Shown in pieces: positions 47,319-59,404 of a DNA stretch of 64,000 nt. This DNA is from Gautieria morchelliformis. Taxonomy: Eukaryota > Basidiomycota > Agaricomycetes > Gomphales > Gomphaceae. How positions within the stretch are numbered: position 1 is the stretch's first letter; every line of letters starts with the position of its first letter. The stretch is from assembly GCA_015179125.1 (NCBI GenBank), contig WHVA01000379.1, positions 50,225-114,224 of the forward strand. The letters are read 5' to 3'. The translations under genes were made by a program, and so were the position numbers. The notes beneath the pieces are model-generated. The model saw only the letters and a program-made list of their open reading frames with translations, made no database searches and had not been told where the DNA came from.

Positions 47319-47912
47319 ATGTCTTCTTTTGACGGATCGACCAAGCTTGATACAAGCTCGAGATATCTCCCTCCTCCTCGTCCTTCCTTCCCCGGTGGCC
47401 TCCCCGCAAACTTTTTCTACACCCCTCCCAACCCAGAACGGGTTACACCCAATATCGAGGGCGGGAGGACCGCTGGTGACACGCTGGACAGACAGCGTAG
47501 TAAGAATATCAGCCCATGCACTCAATTCACTCACAGATGAATACACAGGTGACAATGGATTCAGCGCCTTTTCTGGACGCCGTCCCTTCTCCCAGCCGCT
47601 GGGCCAGGGAAATTCCCTTGGTCTACTTATCGGACCCCAAACGTAGGTCAATCATAATGATGCGAACCATAGAGTTCATGCACTGATTTCTCCGTACTTA
47701 TTACAGTTTTACCGACGCTGGACGATCATATGGTATGTTTTTCTACAGATTCTGTCGCCATACCCATCAGCACACCCTTAACATCTCCAAGCTTTCCACC
47801 AGGGCCCACAGTTTGTCCCTCAACAGGGTCAGGTGGCATTCGGAAGACTACTAAACGAGGGGGCAGGAGAGTCGAAGAAATGTACGTGCCCGCTGTGTAC
47901 GAAGAACCTTGA
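47319..47912 (+). CDS. Unidentified Pro/Ser-rich gene beside A (right paralog)
   Basis: It starts in a good context (caccATG). Exon 1 (47,319-47,499) encodes MSSFDGSTKLDTSSRYLPPP and a Pro-rich stretch. A 49-nt intron (GTAAGA...ACACAG) is followed by an exon reading DNGFSAFSGRRPFSQPLGQG up to GPQT. A second intron (GTAGGT...TTACAG) leads to FTDAGRSY. After that the exon structure is unclear; the frame to 47,912 is Ser/Pro-rich. It is paralogous to 35,639-34,833 and divergent from the A copy next to it. Function unknown. Confidence 0.5.
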
Positions 47913-48599
47913 GTGAACTAGCTTAAGGTGCGTCTCTCCCCAATTCTCCCTCTCGGGCCTTTGCGTACCCTTCACAGCGCCTCCCTCACCCCACTCCCGC
48001 TTCTGCGGCACACAATGATCCATGCACTCACTCTTACTTACCTCTGCTTGCAGGACCATGACGCCTCAGAACACTCTCGAAGGTGCTGAGGAGAGAGTAT
48101 GGGTGTGGAAGAGGAGGGTTCCGGGTTACACCTTTGCCTACTCTAGCTTTGGTGAATGGACAGCGGACTCCACAGCAACCCAGGATGGATCCGGATTTTG
48201 GCTATGTCAAAGCTTCGTTGACACCGGGTTATAACCTCAATTTGTATTGATTTATGTACAAGACAATGTATTTTGACGAAGTCAAATATTCCTTAGTACT
48301 ATACTAGGAATACCGACCAGCAAGCTAGCTCCAAGGCCTTACTGGGATGGTTTTACAAGCACTATCAGGTAGCACAAGCTATGTGCTATTGACGGTGAAG
48401 GCGAGCAGCTGGACGTAAAGCGTGAGCTTGGGGCGCACGTCGACGGTCCTAGTGACCATGCATGTTCCGCGCGACCGAACACCAAGAATGACATTGGATG
48501 AAAGCAGCCAGGTGCCCGACAGAAGTGTATCGTATGCGAGCATGTATGTACATGTGGTTTATCTACTGTACGTGACGTGCGTTGAGAGTTTCGTGCGTC

Positions 48600-50097
48600 C
48601 ATGCCTTGCGTATTGTGTATGCGTTGTCGCGCACCGCAGCCTGCTTCCCACGATCGTTCTGCGCGAGGAAGAAGAGCGCGCAGAGACAAAGCAAGGGTAC
48701 GGAGCGTCAGCAAGTCGTTACCGCAACACATCGGAGAGGGGAGAGAAAACAGAGAACCCTAAACCCAAACGGCGCATAGAGCACACCATCACAAGCAGCA
48801 CCCAAAGATAAAATGTGAAGGTCAACGCAAACAACACACCTGTTGCACATACACCCTAACCAACTCATGATTGATGGGGCGGGGGAAGAAGAGGCGCCCA
48901 AATCGCCGGCGGGGTCCAGCTGGAGCTGCCAGGTGAAGAGGTATTTGTACAGCGTATAGAAGAGGAAAAACGTGGCCACGGCGAGGCCATTTATGATGGG
49001 AGAGATAATGGAGCATCCAAGTGCTGGGGGGCAGGACGGGGCAGGGGAAGCGGCACAAAGAGCAATGGGAAGCGGCAACCTGAGGGAAGAGCATGGCACG
49101 TCAGCACGGGGCACAGAGCAGAAGAAGAAGAACGAGGCTCAATACTCACCAATAACAACCAACAACGTCACATCGGGCCACGGCGTTCCCCACGCAACGT
49201 CACGCATGGTGTAGCGAATACTATAGATCGATCTCGGAGTGGAGCCGAAGAGGGAGAGCTTGACGTAGTAGCTGTTGAGTGAAACGAGATTCAGGAAGCC
49301 GCCCGCGGTGCCAGAGAGGCCTTGGAGGACTATGGACATATCGAGACGATGGGTGAGGGGAAGGAGGGAGACAAGGTGTATAAAGGCCTAACGTAATGAT
49401 ATATGTCAAGAAGAAGGTGTTCGCGTCGGGAAATTTCAGCGCGAGCATAGAAGGGACCTCGGCAGGGTTCTGGAATATACCTGGCAGGGCGGAGATGATG
49501 CCGGAGCTGAGAGTGACGATGAGGAAGCGTTGCTAGGGGATAGAGTGCACGGTCAGCAAGGTGCCAGAATACAGTAAACACGATAAGCGCAGACTCACGA
49601 TGGCCTGAAACAAGAAGAACCTATCCATCAAGCTGAGCTCTATGGCCACGCCCGTCAGGATGTCCTCTGGGAAGGATCCCCTGTATGATGCCGGTGACGG
49701 CGGGAGGGATCCGTGCGGAGCCAGGCAAACCACTTGTAGGTTGCGCAGAGGGAGGCCATGTTAGACACGGTGCCCATGAAGGTGACTGAGTAGTAGCGGA
49801 GGATGGTGGGTGAGCGGATCGCCGCAGCGGCCACGCATACACGTACCTGGAATAGCACATGCCCAGCTCAGGGCGCGCCTGATACGGGCCTCATATAGGT
49901 TGAGTCTAAGGTTTTCCCCATACAATATGTGAGGGTTCCACCTCAATGTATTTGTCGGACATGCGGACCGGTCGTCTAGAGATTAGTATCTGTGCGGCCA
50001 TGTGTGCGCCGATCTGTTGGTGGAGAAGAATGAAGGCGGAGGAGAGCGGGTGATAGGGGACGCCTTGGAGAGTGTTTCTTCCCGATCTCCTCGCCAT
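48600..50097 (-). pseudogene. CSC1/OSCA-like channel pseudogene, right copy
   Basis: Same 5'-truncated gene as 31,793-33,294. Blocks read HPLSSAFILLHQQIGAHMAAQ, VTFMGTVSNMASLCATYKW, ELSLMDRFFLFQ, STPRSIYSIRYT and YSIISPIINGLAVATFFLF, then after an intron LCLCALFFLAQNDRGKQAAV. It lacks about 30 bases near 49,860 that encode part of a membrane helix and shares the internal loss after GIIQGILP with the left copy. An upstream shift near 50,060 is private. CSC1 proteins are calcium-permeable plasma-membrane channels; no product is expected here. Confidence 0.8.
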
Positions 50098-51321
50098 TGC
50101 GCGGCACCGAATGGCTATGTGTAGTAGATCAAAGACATCATGTGGTGATGCATTAGAAAGTCACGGGGAGGTAGTCGTGCCTGGCTTGCCGGGAGTTGCT
50201 GTAGCGATCGGGTGCTTGCTCCGTGATCGTTCTAGGCTGACGTTGTGCAGAGCAGGTGGACCTTTATCATTCTGAAGGGATGTAGAGGCGAGCTGCATGT
50301 CTAGACGTGAGCCAAACAACAGCCTGAGATTTCGAGATCGAACGTTTTCGCAGTGGATGCGCAAGCCCATAGTGATCGTGGGACTTGACATGGATGCTGG
50401 CCATAGGGCACTCATCATACTGGAGCCCGGCATAGCCATAGCAGGAAGACTCACTGGGGTGCCATGTCGGTTGATGCGCTTCGGTGGGCTTACCCGTTTT
50501 CCACTGGCTGTCTCCGAGAGAGATGGGGCTGCGGAATAATATGATACCCAATCAGAAGTCTCAAATGCCAGTGGTGCACAGGCACGTATCGCAGAAGCGG
50601 GCCTTGGTCTGCTTCAGGCCATGAACGGGGTACGCCACAGTAGACGGATGAATACGCTTGGAGGTCGGGATGTCGTCCTGATAGTACGACCCACTTGATG
50701 TCTGATTGAATGTGATTTCGGTGGAGCCGGACGGGCCGCTAGTGTCAACTTCCTGGATGGCCGAAATTGGCTTAACACTTAAGTTCCATGCATAGCTTTC
50801 AGCGGGTCGTCAGCCGTGTGCGGAGCAGGTGTCAAGAAGCGTCTTGCGGTTCTGTCAACTGTCAGTGCATGCAGGGCATTTAGAATGCAAGCTTCATGGA
50901 TCAGAACTTGGCGATATGATTACTACGGTAGAACAGAGAGTTGGTGAAATGGTCGTCAGAAGGGTTCTAATCATAGAGTGCCGTAACAATAGGATCAGTT
51001 CGCGATTGAATTTCGTCCAAAAACGACCTCCGAGGATGAGAATAGGCGCAAAAAAGCGAACTGTGACAACCCCCAACCATGTTTCCCTACACATGTTCAG
51101 CCAAGTGAGTTTTTCGCAGGGACGTCCAAGAGGATGTTGATGGCTTTAGAGGCCTGATTGGGAAAAGCCACAAACCTAGATTCCTAGAAAGGTATCCCAA
51201 TTATCCCAATTACGTAAGGCCAGACCGGGGATCAATACCTAGGATCTTCATACTGGCTGGCCTTCAAACTTCTTTCTTTCTCCCCTTGGAACTGCCGTTT
51301 TCCGTTTGTGGAGCAGCCTTC

Positions 51322-51669
51322 TCATCCCCCACTCACAGATGTACGTAGCCAACTCGAACGTGAAGCGCGCGTGTTAGTCGACTGCAGTAGTATCTGCATT
51401 CCCCTGGTCTCTGATCGACCCTTCGGTTGCCTGAGGCTGTGCTCACAATAAGTAGCTTTATAAGTTTTTCTGTCGCGAAGTTGCATGAACTCGTATTGTA
51501 ACCTTTCCACGTTTGCCGGCACCTCACCTCCGAGGCTCCGGCTCGCCACTGACCTGAACTGTTCTTCCTCATTCATATAATTCAACCAACATAGATAAGC
51601 GTTGTCACTCTCCTTTTGGTATCCCGATCCCGATGGGTTCCTTTGGGTTACGGGCATGTCGAACAACAT
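51322..51669 (-). pseudogene. Unidentified frame conserved in both B copies
   Basis: A 115-codon frame containing VPANVERLQYEFMQLRDRKT and, later, TRASRSSWLRTS. The left copy near 30,270-30,520 keeps the same blocks in shifted frames, and a GTAAGC...GCAG intron may separate them. No family recognised; probably gene debris. Confidence 0.25.
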
Positions 51670-52331
51670 TCAACCCGTGCTTCCTAGTAGTGAGTGGCAT
51701 TTTTATGTCCGCTAATCGGCTACTCTGCTGATTGGGTGGTCGGGGTTCTTCCGGCTTATTCTTGATACCAACGCCCATCTCCCTTACGTACCGGTTCAAT
51801 ATCTGAATTGCACTAAGCGTTGAGCTCTAGAATTTGCCGCTGAGATTTTCTCATGCTCGCCTGGTGGAATATATAAGCCTCTACCCCGATATCCAGCCCA
51901 TCCACCCCTCTCGATCTTGTCTCTCTCTCTATCTTGTCCTCAGTTTGACGAGTGCCGTACCCCAGTCCTATTCCTTCAATTCCAGAGCATTTGCGACCAG
52001 GGTACTAAGTGAGTACTAGCTCCCGTCCATGACATTCCCCGATGCTTTGTGCGCCGCCACAGGTGCAGCGTGGCGACTTTGTAACTCGTCATCTGTCCAC
52101 TCCACTGTGACGAGTCACTCCCCTCCATCTTTCCTGCGCGTCCCACTCCCTGAGTCGGATTATCTATTATTTTTCATACCTACAACCAGGAATACTCACA
52201 TAATACACATATAGCCTGCTACCTCACCCGATCATGCCAGTTTGGCACAGGGAAAATTCGGAATATTACCTCCCGTTTCACCAAACCGGATTCAAGATAT
52301 TAGTCCAGCGCCGTAAGCAGATATCCATGTC

Positions 52332-53169
52332 ATGCTGACACTAGTGTCACTCGCACTCGCCGATCCCTTAGCCGGCTTACTGAAGAAAAGAGAAGAGCTT
52401 GGGCTTAACTCCTTGTCACCCGAGGTGACAAGGAACGGGCATCCTACTGCATCTTTCGGGTCCATCATCAAAGCGGCTATATTGGGCTCGCCTGAGTCCA
52501 AACTCTCCGTCAAGGAGCTGTGCGCCGTCATCCCACGGCGGTACACGTACTACGCCAACTTGGGTAAAAGCGAGGTACGTACTGTTCTCCCCGGTCCACC
52601 CATACTTTCTCGGATCTTTTGACCTTGGCCTGTCATGTTGTCGTGTGCTGATCAACCTTGTCATCGTGGTGTTTTACAGGCCGTGTTAAGGAGCTTTATG
52701 AGACAGAGCAAATTGTTCGAGGCGCAACTCCCCGACGCTTATGGGAGGGTGCGTACACCTATGTGCTATCCCGATGTATGGCCCCGCTCACGTCTAACAG
52801 ATTGACTTGTGGTCGGTTGTCGGCCACGCCGACTGCATAATCCAGTTCGCGCCATCGATGGATCTATTTTGTCAAGCGCTCACCTGGACGCCAGGACAGG
52901 TTCCAGAATTTATTCTGGAGGATGGTCGAAGGATCTGCACCCGTGACCATAGGGCTGAGTCGGAGCCGTCAGGCGCCTGGCTTCAAACCCGACCATTGAG
53001 CGACGCGAGGGAAACCTGCTTGCCACCTCCCGCCTTCGCCCCCGGACTTCAACTGAGAACGGGTGATCAAGACAGCCGGAAGTCTGAGGCAGGTGCGAGG
53101 GTCAACAGCAGTCAGACCCACGAGACCACCTGGGCGACTCGGAGTGCTAGTCAAGACTACGACATCTAG
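52332..53169 (+). CDS. Fork-head-like small protein, right copy
   Basis: Three exons (52,332-52,574; 52,680-52,748; 52,801-53,169), introns GTACGT...ACAG and GTGCGT...ACAG, all phase 0, give 226 residues. Residues about 45-115 match a fork-head winged helix in outline: SFGSIIKAAILGSPESKLSV, RRYTYYANLG, VLRSFMRQSKLFEAQLPDAY and LWSVVGHAD. The tail is hydrophilic and ends SQDYDI. It probably acts as a nuclear DNA-binding protein; the target is unknown. It differs from the left copy at many residues but keeps the splice sites, suggesting it is the functional partner. Only 136 bases separate its stop from the mariner insertion. Confidence 0.65.
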
Positions 53170-53306
53170 GATGCGGCAAACTATGACCTAAGAATGATCA
53201 ATACTTTGCATGTGCACTTTGTATATTCTGTTGTCCTGTTGTCTGGCACAGGCCGGGGTCATGGATCTCGACGTCACAATATCACTTGCAATTTGTCAGC
53301 CAATTA

Positions 53307-53602
53307 CACCTGTTTGCAGTACGCAAGGCGCGCGTCAGGTTTGCCTCCGTTTTAGCGCGCAAGACTCGAACAACGATTTCTCGCTAGTTTCTGCTCGGAT
53401 TGCCTTGAGATTTTGTACCTGAACATAAGTTGACCATAGCTAGGGCACAGAAGTATGAAATCCAAGTAAAACAAACTTTTGAGTTTTGGATTTTTGGCCA
53501 CTAGGCTGGGTGGTCAAACACCCTTCTGTGAGCATCCAAAGGTTTGCATTACAATGAATAACTACATATTCTTCATGTACCTCTAGATAGAATAATGGAT
53601 AG
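53307..53602 (+). repeat. Left terminal inverted repeat of mariner element
   Basis: It matches the reverse complement of 63,211-63,515 over its full length, with scattered substitutions and small indels. It runs to ctagatagaataatgg, just past a possible upstream ATG of the transposase at 53,595. Confidence 0.93.
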
Positions 53603-53684
53603 TCATTGTTGTCGATACTTAGCTAAGACTTTGAAGTCGAAGTCTTTGTTTCGGGAACTTCCGGAAACACTGTACGTCATCCGT

Positions 53685-54889
53685 ATGCCTCGCCCTCTCA
53701 ACCCTCATCCTGTTCGCCGCCATTACAGCAAGGACTTGCGGGATCGGGTTATACACCAGAAATTCAAGCTTCAAAAGACATCAACTCAGATTGCCATTGA
53801 TCTTGACATGTCATTGCGCGTTGTTCAGCGCACAATCAAGCTCTGGCGCGATATCGGAGATGTTGTAACAGAGCCAAGACGGCTCTCTCGTGGTTCAAAG
53901 ATGTCGCCAACTCAGATTGAAGTAAGCTGTTTGTACCTGGGTTTAGCTATCACTTATTTTATAATAGTTTCTTCTCGCGCTTCTTGAACGCTCACCTGAC
54001 CTTTACCTTGATGAACTCGTTGAAGAGCTAGAAGTACAGCATGGCGTTACAGTAAGTATTTCAACTGTATGGAGGACACTCCATAATCTTGGTTTGCAAA
54101 GAAAAAAGGTGAGTTGTTAAATCCTGCAGGAGCACACAATCCTTATTGCTTCCAATCCAGCTTTCCCGGGCAGCAGCAGAGCGCTGTGAAGGTTCACGGA
54201 CAGCTTTCCAGTTATACATCGGTGCTGAGCCACCCGAACGCCTAGTTTTTACAGACGAAAGTGCGATAGATCTTCGTACGACTTACAGGCTAATGGGATG
54301 GGCTTCTAAGGGCTGCAGACCTCGTGTTCGGGCACGCTTCCAAAGAGGCGAGAGGTGACGGTCTGTATATAATTCTCTTTTATGTATCACTGACGTTGAT
54401 TTAGGTTTTCAATCCTTCCGGCACTATCCCAAGATGGCATTATATATAGTGACATCAAGTTGGGCGCATACGATGGCGACGCGTTTCTTGCGTTTCTTGA
54501 AGGTCTGTTAGAGGTCATGAACCCTTATCCGGCACCTCGAAGTGTTCTCGTCATGGATAATTGCGCCATACATCACGTACCTGAGGTCAAGGTCCTGTGT
54601 GCCAAAAGGTATCTTACCGACTGTCTGTTTGCGCAAGCAGTGTCTAATAATGTTGTATGTTTGCAGAGGAGTCAAACTAGTATATCTTCCGCCATACTCG
54701 CCCGATCTCAACCCCATAGAAGAATCATTTTCGTTTATCAAAGCTCACCTCAGACGTCACGGTGCTGAGTTCCGCGCCTGCGTTGCAAGTAAAGAGAAGG
54801 CCCGACCATTCATGTTTCTGTATGAGGCACTGGATCAGATTACGTCGAGACATGCGCAAGGATGGATGAAGGACTCGGGTTATCTGTAG
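53685..54889 (+). CDS. DD34E transposase (Tc1/mariner, DDE_3 type)
   Basis: Five exons (53,685-53,921; 53,968-54,108; 54,161-54,354; 54,405-54,608; 54,667-54,889) with matching phases give 332 residues. An N-terminal helix-turn-helix ([33 protein letters not shown]) should bind the terminal repeats. The catalytic triad is D in [11 protein letters not shown] in [11 protein letters not shown], and E in [12 protein letters not shown], with 34 residues between the second D and E. No break is visible, so it could be active. An in-frame ATG at 53,595, inside the terminal repeat, would add 30 residues; I prefer 53,685 because [17 protein letters not shown] begins a typical N-terminus. Confidence 0.88.
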
Positions 54890-55229
54890 GACTGGAGGAT
54901 ATGCTACTGTGGGAAGCATGAGTCTGTAACTGCAGTGTACTTGATTTTTGTTGTAGCTCACGTTACCTGAGCAGTATATGATGAGTTTTGGTGTCATTAG
55001 TGTTTCACATCCTGTGAGGGATATGATCGTTCATATCCAAACTCCTCGAAACCTTGCATTTGCTATCCAACATAGTACATGGATATTCAAGAAACCTCAA
55101 ATAACAGTATACAGTAAGCCATCAATCAAATTGCTCAAGGGGGACTACAGCGTTGTTAAATGGTTCATAGCACTCTGGAGAGCTACACGTTTTACTGCCT
55201 TCTGAGCTTTCAGCAATGCTATTGAGTCC
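54890..55229. other. Spacer inside mariner element
   Basis: No gene, terminal-repeat copy or recognisable fragment is visible between the transposase stop and the first cargo piece. Confidence 0.4.
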
Positions 55230-55490
55230 ATCATGTCCTCCTTGTCCCTCAATTCTTCTTTGTTTGGGAAAAGGCGACTGCAATTGGTGAGTGTTAGTGA
55301 CGTTCATCTTGCAGAAATGGCATACCTATTCCACCAGTGCAGCAGTTCCTGTACCTCTTCCTCAAAATCCGGGTCTTCTAAAAACTTCACCAGTGCCAGA
55401 AAAACTGGGTGTTATCGAATGAACGGCCGATCTTTTTATTCGTCTCCTCCGAGGATAACGCGAATCGGGTCTGGGTGAGGTAGAGACCAG
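55230..55490 (-). pseudogene. Unidentified protein fragment in mariner cargo
   Basis: Minus-strand blocks HPVFLALVKFLEDPDFEEEV, QELLHWWNR and, beyond a GTGAGT-free gap, LFPNKEELRDKEDMMDSIAL read as protein but are split by stops. They resemble repetitive agaricomycete proteins of unknown role. This is distinct from the TOM1 fragment that follows. Confidence 0.3.
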
Positions 55491-55649
55491 ATCAACGGTA
55501 ACCAGCGATTGTCAGGCCTTTTCTCACCTGTGTTGTGACATACGCCAGAGATCGGCGAGTAACCTGTAGCATGTCAGCCAGTCATAGACAGACAGGCATC
55601 GACTCGTAGAAGCCAAGGACGTACCCGACTTCCGTGTCCTTCTCGACAT

Positions 55650-58308
55650 TCATGGCTGCCATCTGGATAGTCTCGATGGTTTCATCTTGCTGCTCAACGA
55701 AAGGAGCTTCAAGCAAAACTGGAAGATATTTTGTCGAGCCGCGGGATATGATGGTTCATCTGTAATGGCCTGTTGAGAAATTTCCTCATCTTCCTGTGGA
55801 ATGGTAATGGTGTGAGGTTCATCCCCCATGACAAGGAGTGCCTCCGGAACTAAGAGATGAGGTGCTAACCATTTGGGGACGACGGAGGTCTCATTGTCAG
55901 CGTTAAAAGGATGCGCTAGCAGCAGAGCAAGAAAAACGTCCATCAGTTCCTTGGAGGCGTTGGCAGGCAGTCGGGTCTCCAATGATCCAACCTCATTGAG
56001 AACTAGCGCCAGCAAGCGGCAATGAACAGCAAGGGGTTGCTCGTGGATCTCATATGCACCCGGCGAGAAATCTTTGATATCTTGAATAATGAGAGGTAGA
56101 GTTCGTGATGAGTATCCATCTAAAGGCCCAATGAATGCGTTCTTGACGTCGAAAATAAGCGACGGATGTTCGTCTAGAAGACGAAGAGCGCCTCGACCGA
56201 CATCTTCCTTGACTGATTCTCATTGCTCGCCAAGTCCTATTCGCCATTGCTCTGAGGTCTTCGCAACGGTTACCTCAGGTGCCGTGTCCTCAGGTTCGAC
56301 ACGAGTTGATGCCACGTTAGTGTCAACTACTGCAGTCATCTCGGTATCAGTTGGGGTGTCACAGATGCTGACCACAGGCTCTGCTTCGACACCTAAAGGT
56401 TCGTTTGAAGCCGGAGGGTCGAGAGCAACATCTTTGGAGTTGGCGTCATCTGGATCCACGTCAGGTGGGAATGGCAATGGTTGTGCTAGAAGGTACTCGG
56501 CGGCAGCGGTGACATTATTGCGCATTTGAACCAATGCACGTTCCGCGGCAGCGCGTGGAAAGCCCATGTCGCACAACTGTTGTATACCGTTTTCATCCGG
56601 CCCAACATGGCGGTGAAGGACATTGGAACCCCCCACTGACGTAGGCAAGACATCGGGAGCAGACTCGCCTTTGGGCTCCTCGTTCTCGCCAGCCATGAGC
56701 TCTAGCATGGTCAGGACAACAGATTTGCAGACGCTCAGTGGCGCCTGAACCAACCACGGCGACTCCCATAGTTCGCGCACAAAGGGCAACACAGCCGATC
56801 TCAATTTGACAAGAAAGTCTTGAGGCTCGAAGTATTCGGGGTCTGTGTCTTTCATATCCCTGGTCACGAGCAAGAGCGTTTGCAGCGACTCAAATAATGG
56901 CTTTGATGACACCAGCGAGTGCAACAGATGGAGTGCGACCTTCAGACCGCCAAAGACGTGAACAGGTTGCTGCTTGTCATCTTCGCTGCCGTCAGCAGTC
57001 TTGATCTGAACAATACGATCCACGGCGGCGGCATATCGGCGACAGATGGCCAACAGTGTGTCTAGGCCTCCAACCCTGCGGAAGGCCACGATGAGCATCA
57101 TGTGGATGTTGCTGCGCTCTGCAATTGTCCATTAATAACCCGTGAAATTGTGGCTCTAATTGCACATACCCTCAAACAGTAGGACCGTAATTAGGCCCAT
57201 CATCACTGTCCAATAAGCATAAGATGCCAGTATGTCGTCTTCAGAGCACATCTTAGTTAAGGTCGACTAACATGCAACAACAGCATACCAGATCCTTCCC
57301 ACTCAAGATGACATAAGGCGACCTTCGCAACATGGCTTCCGATCGTAATAGCCTGACGCTTCTGTCCAGCGTCCGGGCTCCGCCTATGCAACGAAGGTAA
57401 CTTCACAACGGCTATGACAAATGGGTCATGCACAGAGGATAGGGTTGCTGCCACCGGGCATACCTTGAAAGAAAGGTGTGAGAGAGGTAGGAATCTGGGT
57501 CGCAATATGTTTCAACGCCTTTGCAGTGCGTTCCCACGGGCCATCCTTTTTTACACCTTCCTTTGATTTTCCTTCGTCAAGTGATTGCTCCGATTCTGGG
57601 AGAGCCGATCCAACTTCAACCTCATTTGATAGGTCAGTTGCCTGACCGGCCAACGAGATACCATCTGAGGGACGCCTGGATTACTACGGCTGACATTGAC
57701 ACCTCGTGCTGACAAAGCACTTTTCAAGACTATATTTTCCCAAATGCATGCACGGTGAAGAGCACCAATATCCGGAAGGATATCCGAAGCGTCAGTTCCT
57801 GTAAGGCCTGACAGCAACGACAGCGAGGCTCTCCCATGCGTATAAGTCGATGACGAAAATATATCGGCCATGAGAGTGACACGAGTATGAAGGGCGATAA
57901 GCTTGCGGAATTTTAGGTTACCCTCAAGTAGTTGTTCGTCCGCTGAGAATCTACGGTTAAGACAAAGAAGGCACAAACGAACTCGAACTCACTCGAGATG
58001 TCCACGTAGCACAACAATTTGGACTTGCTGTCCATGGTGCCCCAGAATTCGCGAGTTTCGTCTAATGAAGCCCGGACTTGGCCCAAGACCTTGCTTATGG
58101 TCTGGGTAGGTGCTACATCTGTCATGGCACGTAAAACCTGAACCAGCGCGTCGGATCCAGGGGAGCTTGCATAATTGTAGGGGATGCACGGAAGTGTCAC
58201 GATCCTACCCAAGCGATCAAGGCCATCTGTTTTGGTGATAAAATCGCGACAGCGTGGAGTATGTTGGAACAGGCCCTCGAGGAACTCATCTAATAGGGAT
58301 GACATCAC
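55650..58308 (-). pseudogene. TOM1: TOM1/HUWE1-type E3 ligase fragment
   Basis: Minus-strand exons run through the N-terminal third of the giant HECT ubiquitin ligase TOM1. The DUF913-like part is LLDEFLEGLFQHTPRCRDFI, GLDRLGRIVTLPCIPYNYA and FRKLIALHTRVTLMADIFSS. Then come TQIPTSLTPFFQ, a long exon (57,101 down) with ARM-like helices, and a UBA domain (GIQQLCDMGFPRAAAERALV). The frame has one in-frame TGA at 56,220-56,222 and then continues to 55,650. Introns are kept, so capture happened at the DNA level. The catalytic HECT domain is absent, so no ligase activity is possible. Confidence 0.85.
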
Positions 58309-58319
58309 AGCGCCCTGCG

Positions 58320-58925
58320 AAGGTCTGCTAAGGACTTACATCACTGAAGAGCTGCGCCAGCTCGCCCAGAGTACGCTCAATTCATTTAATGTCTTCGTGG
58401 CGCTCTTGGACATCACGATAGGCCGCGCGCGACTCGCCGTAGCGATCGGAAGATTGAAGCTATTACGCGGGATGAGATAAACGAAGCACAAAAGGAATGA
58501 ACCTTACAGCTTGAGCGAAGATCTGTCCGCCCTGGTCGTCGTTGACTACCACCTTGACTTCATTGGGGGTAGCATCAGGCTTGACTAGACAGAAATCAGC
58601 TTGAGGGCATCGACAGGTGACTATTGACTACCAATCTTGAATTGCTGCTCCATGCGTTGTTTGTACTTAGCCCGGTACTGCTGTTCCACCTGTTGATAGT
58701 TTTGAATGGCCTCGACGAACTTCTGCTTCACCAAGCCCATCTGCATTTTCCATCTACGGTGAAGCGAATATATTCGGTCTATCACAGGTGGTACGCACCT
58801 GTTGCTTGCGGATCTGTCCATCCCTTCCGCTGCCACCCTTCCTTTGAAGGTTCTTGATGTGAACCTTAAGTTCACTCACCTCTTTGAACCAGAGTCTGAT
58901 GAGTTCGAAGGCGTATCAGACAGCG
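58320..58925 (-). pseudogene. Syntaxin (Sso-type t-SNARE) fragment
   Basis: Minus-strand exons encode the Habc/linker part of a plasma-membrane syntaxin: SGRDGQIRKQQ, then VKQKFVEAIQNYQQVEQQYR and YKQRMEQQFKI, then VKPDATPNEV and NDDQGGQIFAQA, then DRYGESRAAYRDVQERHEDI and IERTLGELAQLF. Short introns are kept. A TGA replaces the usual Arg codon between HEDIK and IERT, and the SNARE motif end and membrane anchor are missing. It directly abuts the TOM1 fragment in the same orientation, making a chimeric capture block. Syntaxins drive vesicle fusion; this piece cannot. Confidence 0.85.
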
Positions 58926-59404
58926 AAGATGACGAGGATACAAGGAAGATGATGAGGATGAGGATGGAGATGGTGGCGAAGGATATAGCTGTGTGAGCTA
59001 CCACACCGTGATGGTGCTAACATGATATCGATGAGAGAGCTGGAACGGATACTTCAAGCTTGTAAGTAGGTGAATCCCTTGGACAGTACTTACAGAGCCT
59101 CCATGATGCTTATTCGATGATTATGATGGTTTGAAACGACTATAACATAATAATTGGCAGCCCCAAGCCTGCCTGCACATTATAGGGCTCTGAGCGTGTA
59201 TCGGCTTACAAATTCCACAAGCGCTTATACGGTAGTAGCATCCGGTGCTCATATCCTTCATCACAGAATACCTATGTGCCCGGCGCTCACCTCCAATCAC
59301 TCCCACTCCTCCACCCAAAGACGTAGCGCCCTCTGTAAAACACCGTACGTCCAAAGAGTCACTTATATTCTTGGTAGTATCATGCTGACATTCTTTGGTT
59401 ACTG
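58926..59404. other. Spacer inside mariner cargo
   Basis: Apart from a short acidic plus-strand reading ending near 58,996, nothing recognisable is seen. Confidence 0.35.

Larger units (their letters stand above)
47935..53304 (-). repeat. Segmental duplication B, inverted copy
   Basis: Reverse-complement counterpart of 28,541-33,735, continuing at 63,518 beyond the mariner element. It is interrupted by extra sequence around 48,240-48,620 absent from the left copy, and has its own small indels. It contains the better-preserved fork-head gene. Confidence 0.87.

Noticed and set aside
48339-48811. Opposed frames of about 130 codons at 48,339-48,811
   Set aside because: The minus-strand one overlaps the decayed end and intron of the CSC1-like pseudogene and the plus-strand one is its shadow. 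The region has an insertion absent from the left B copy.
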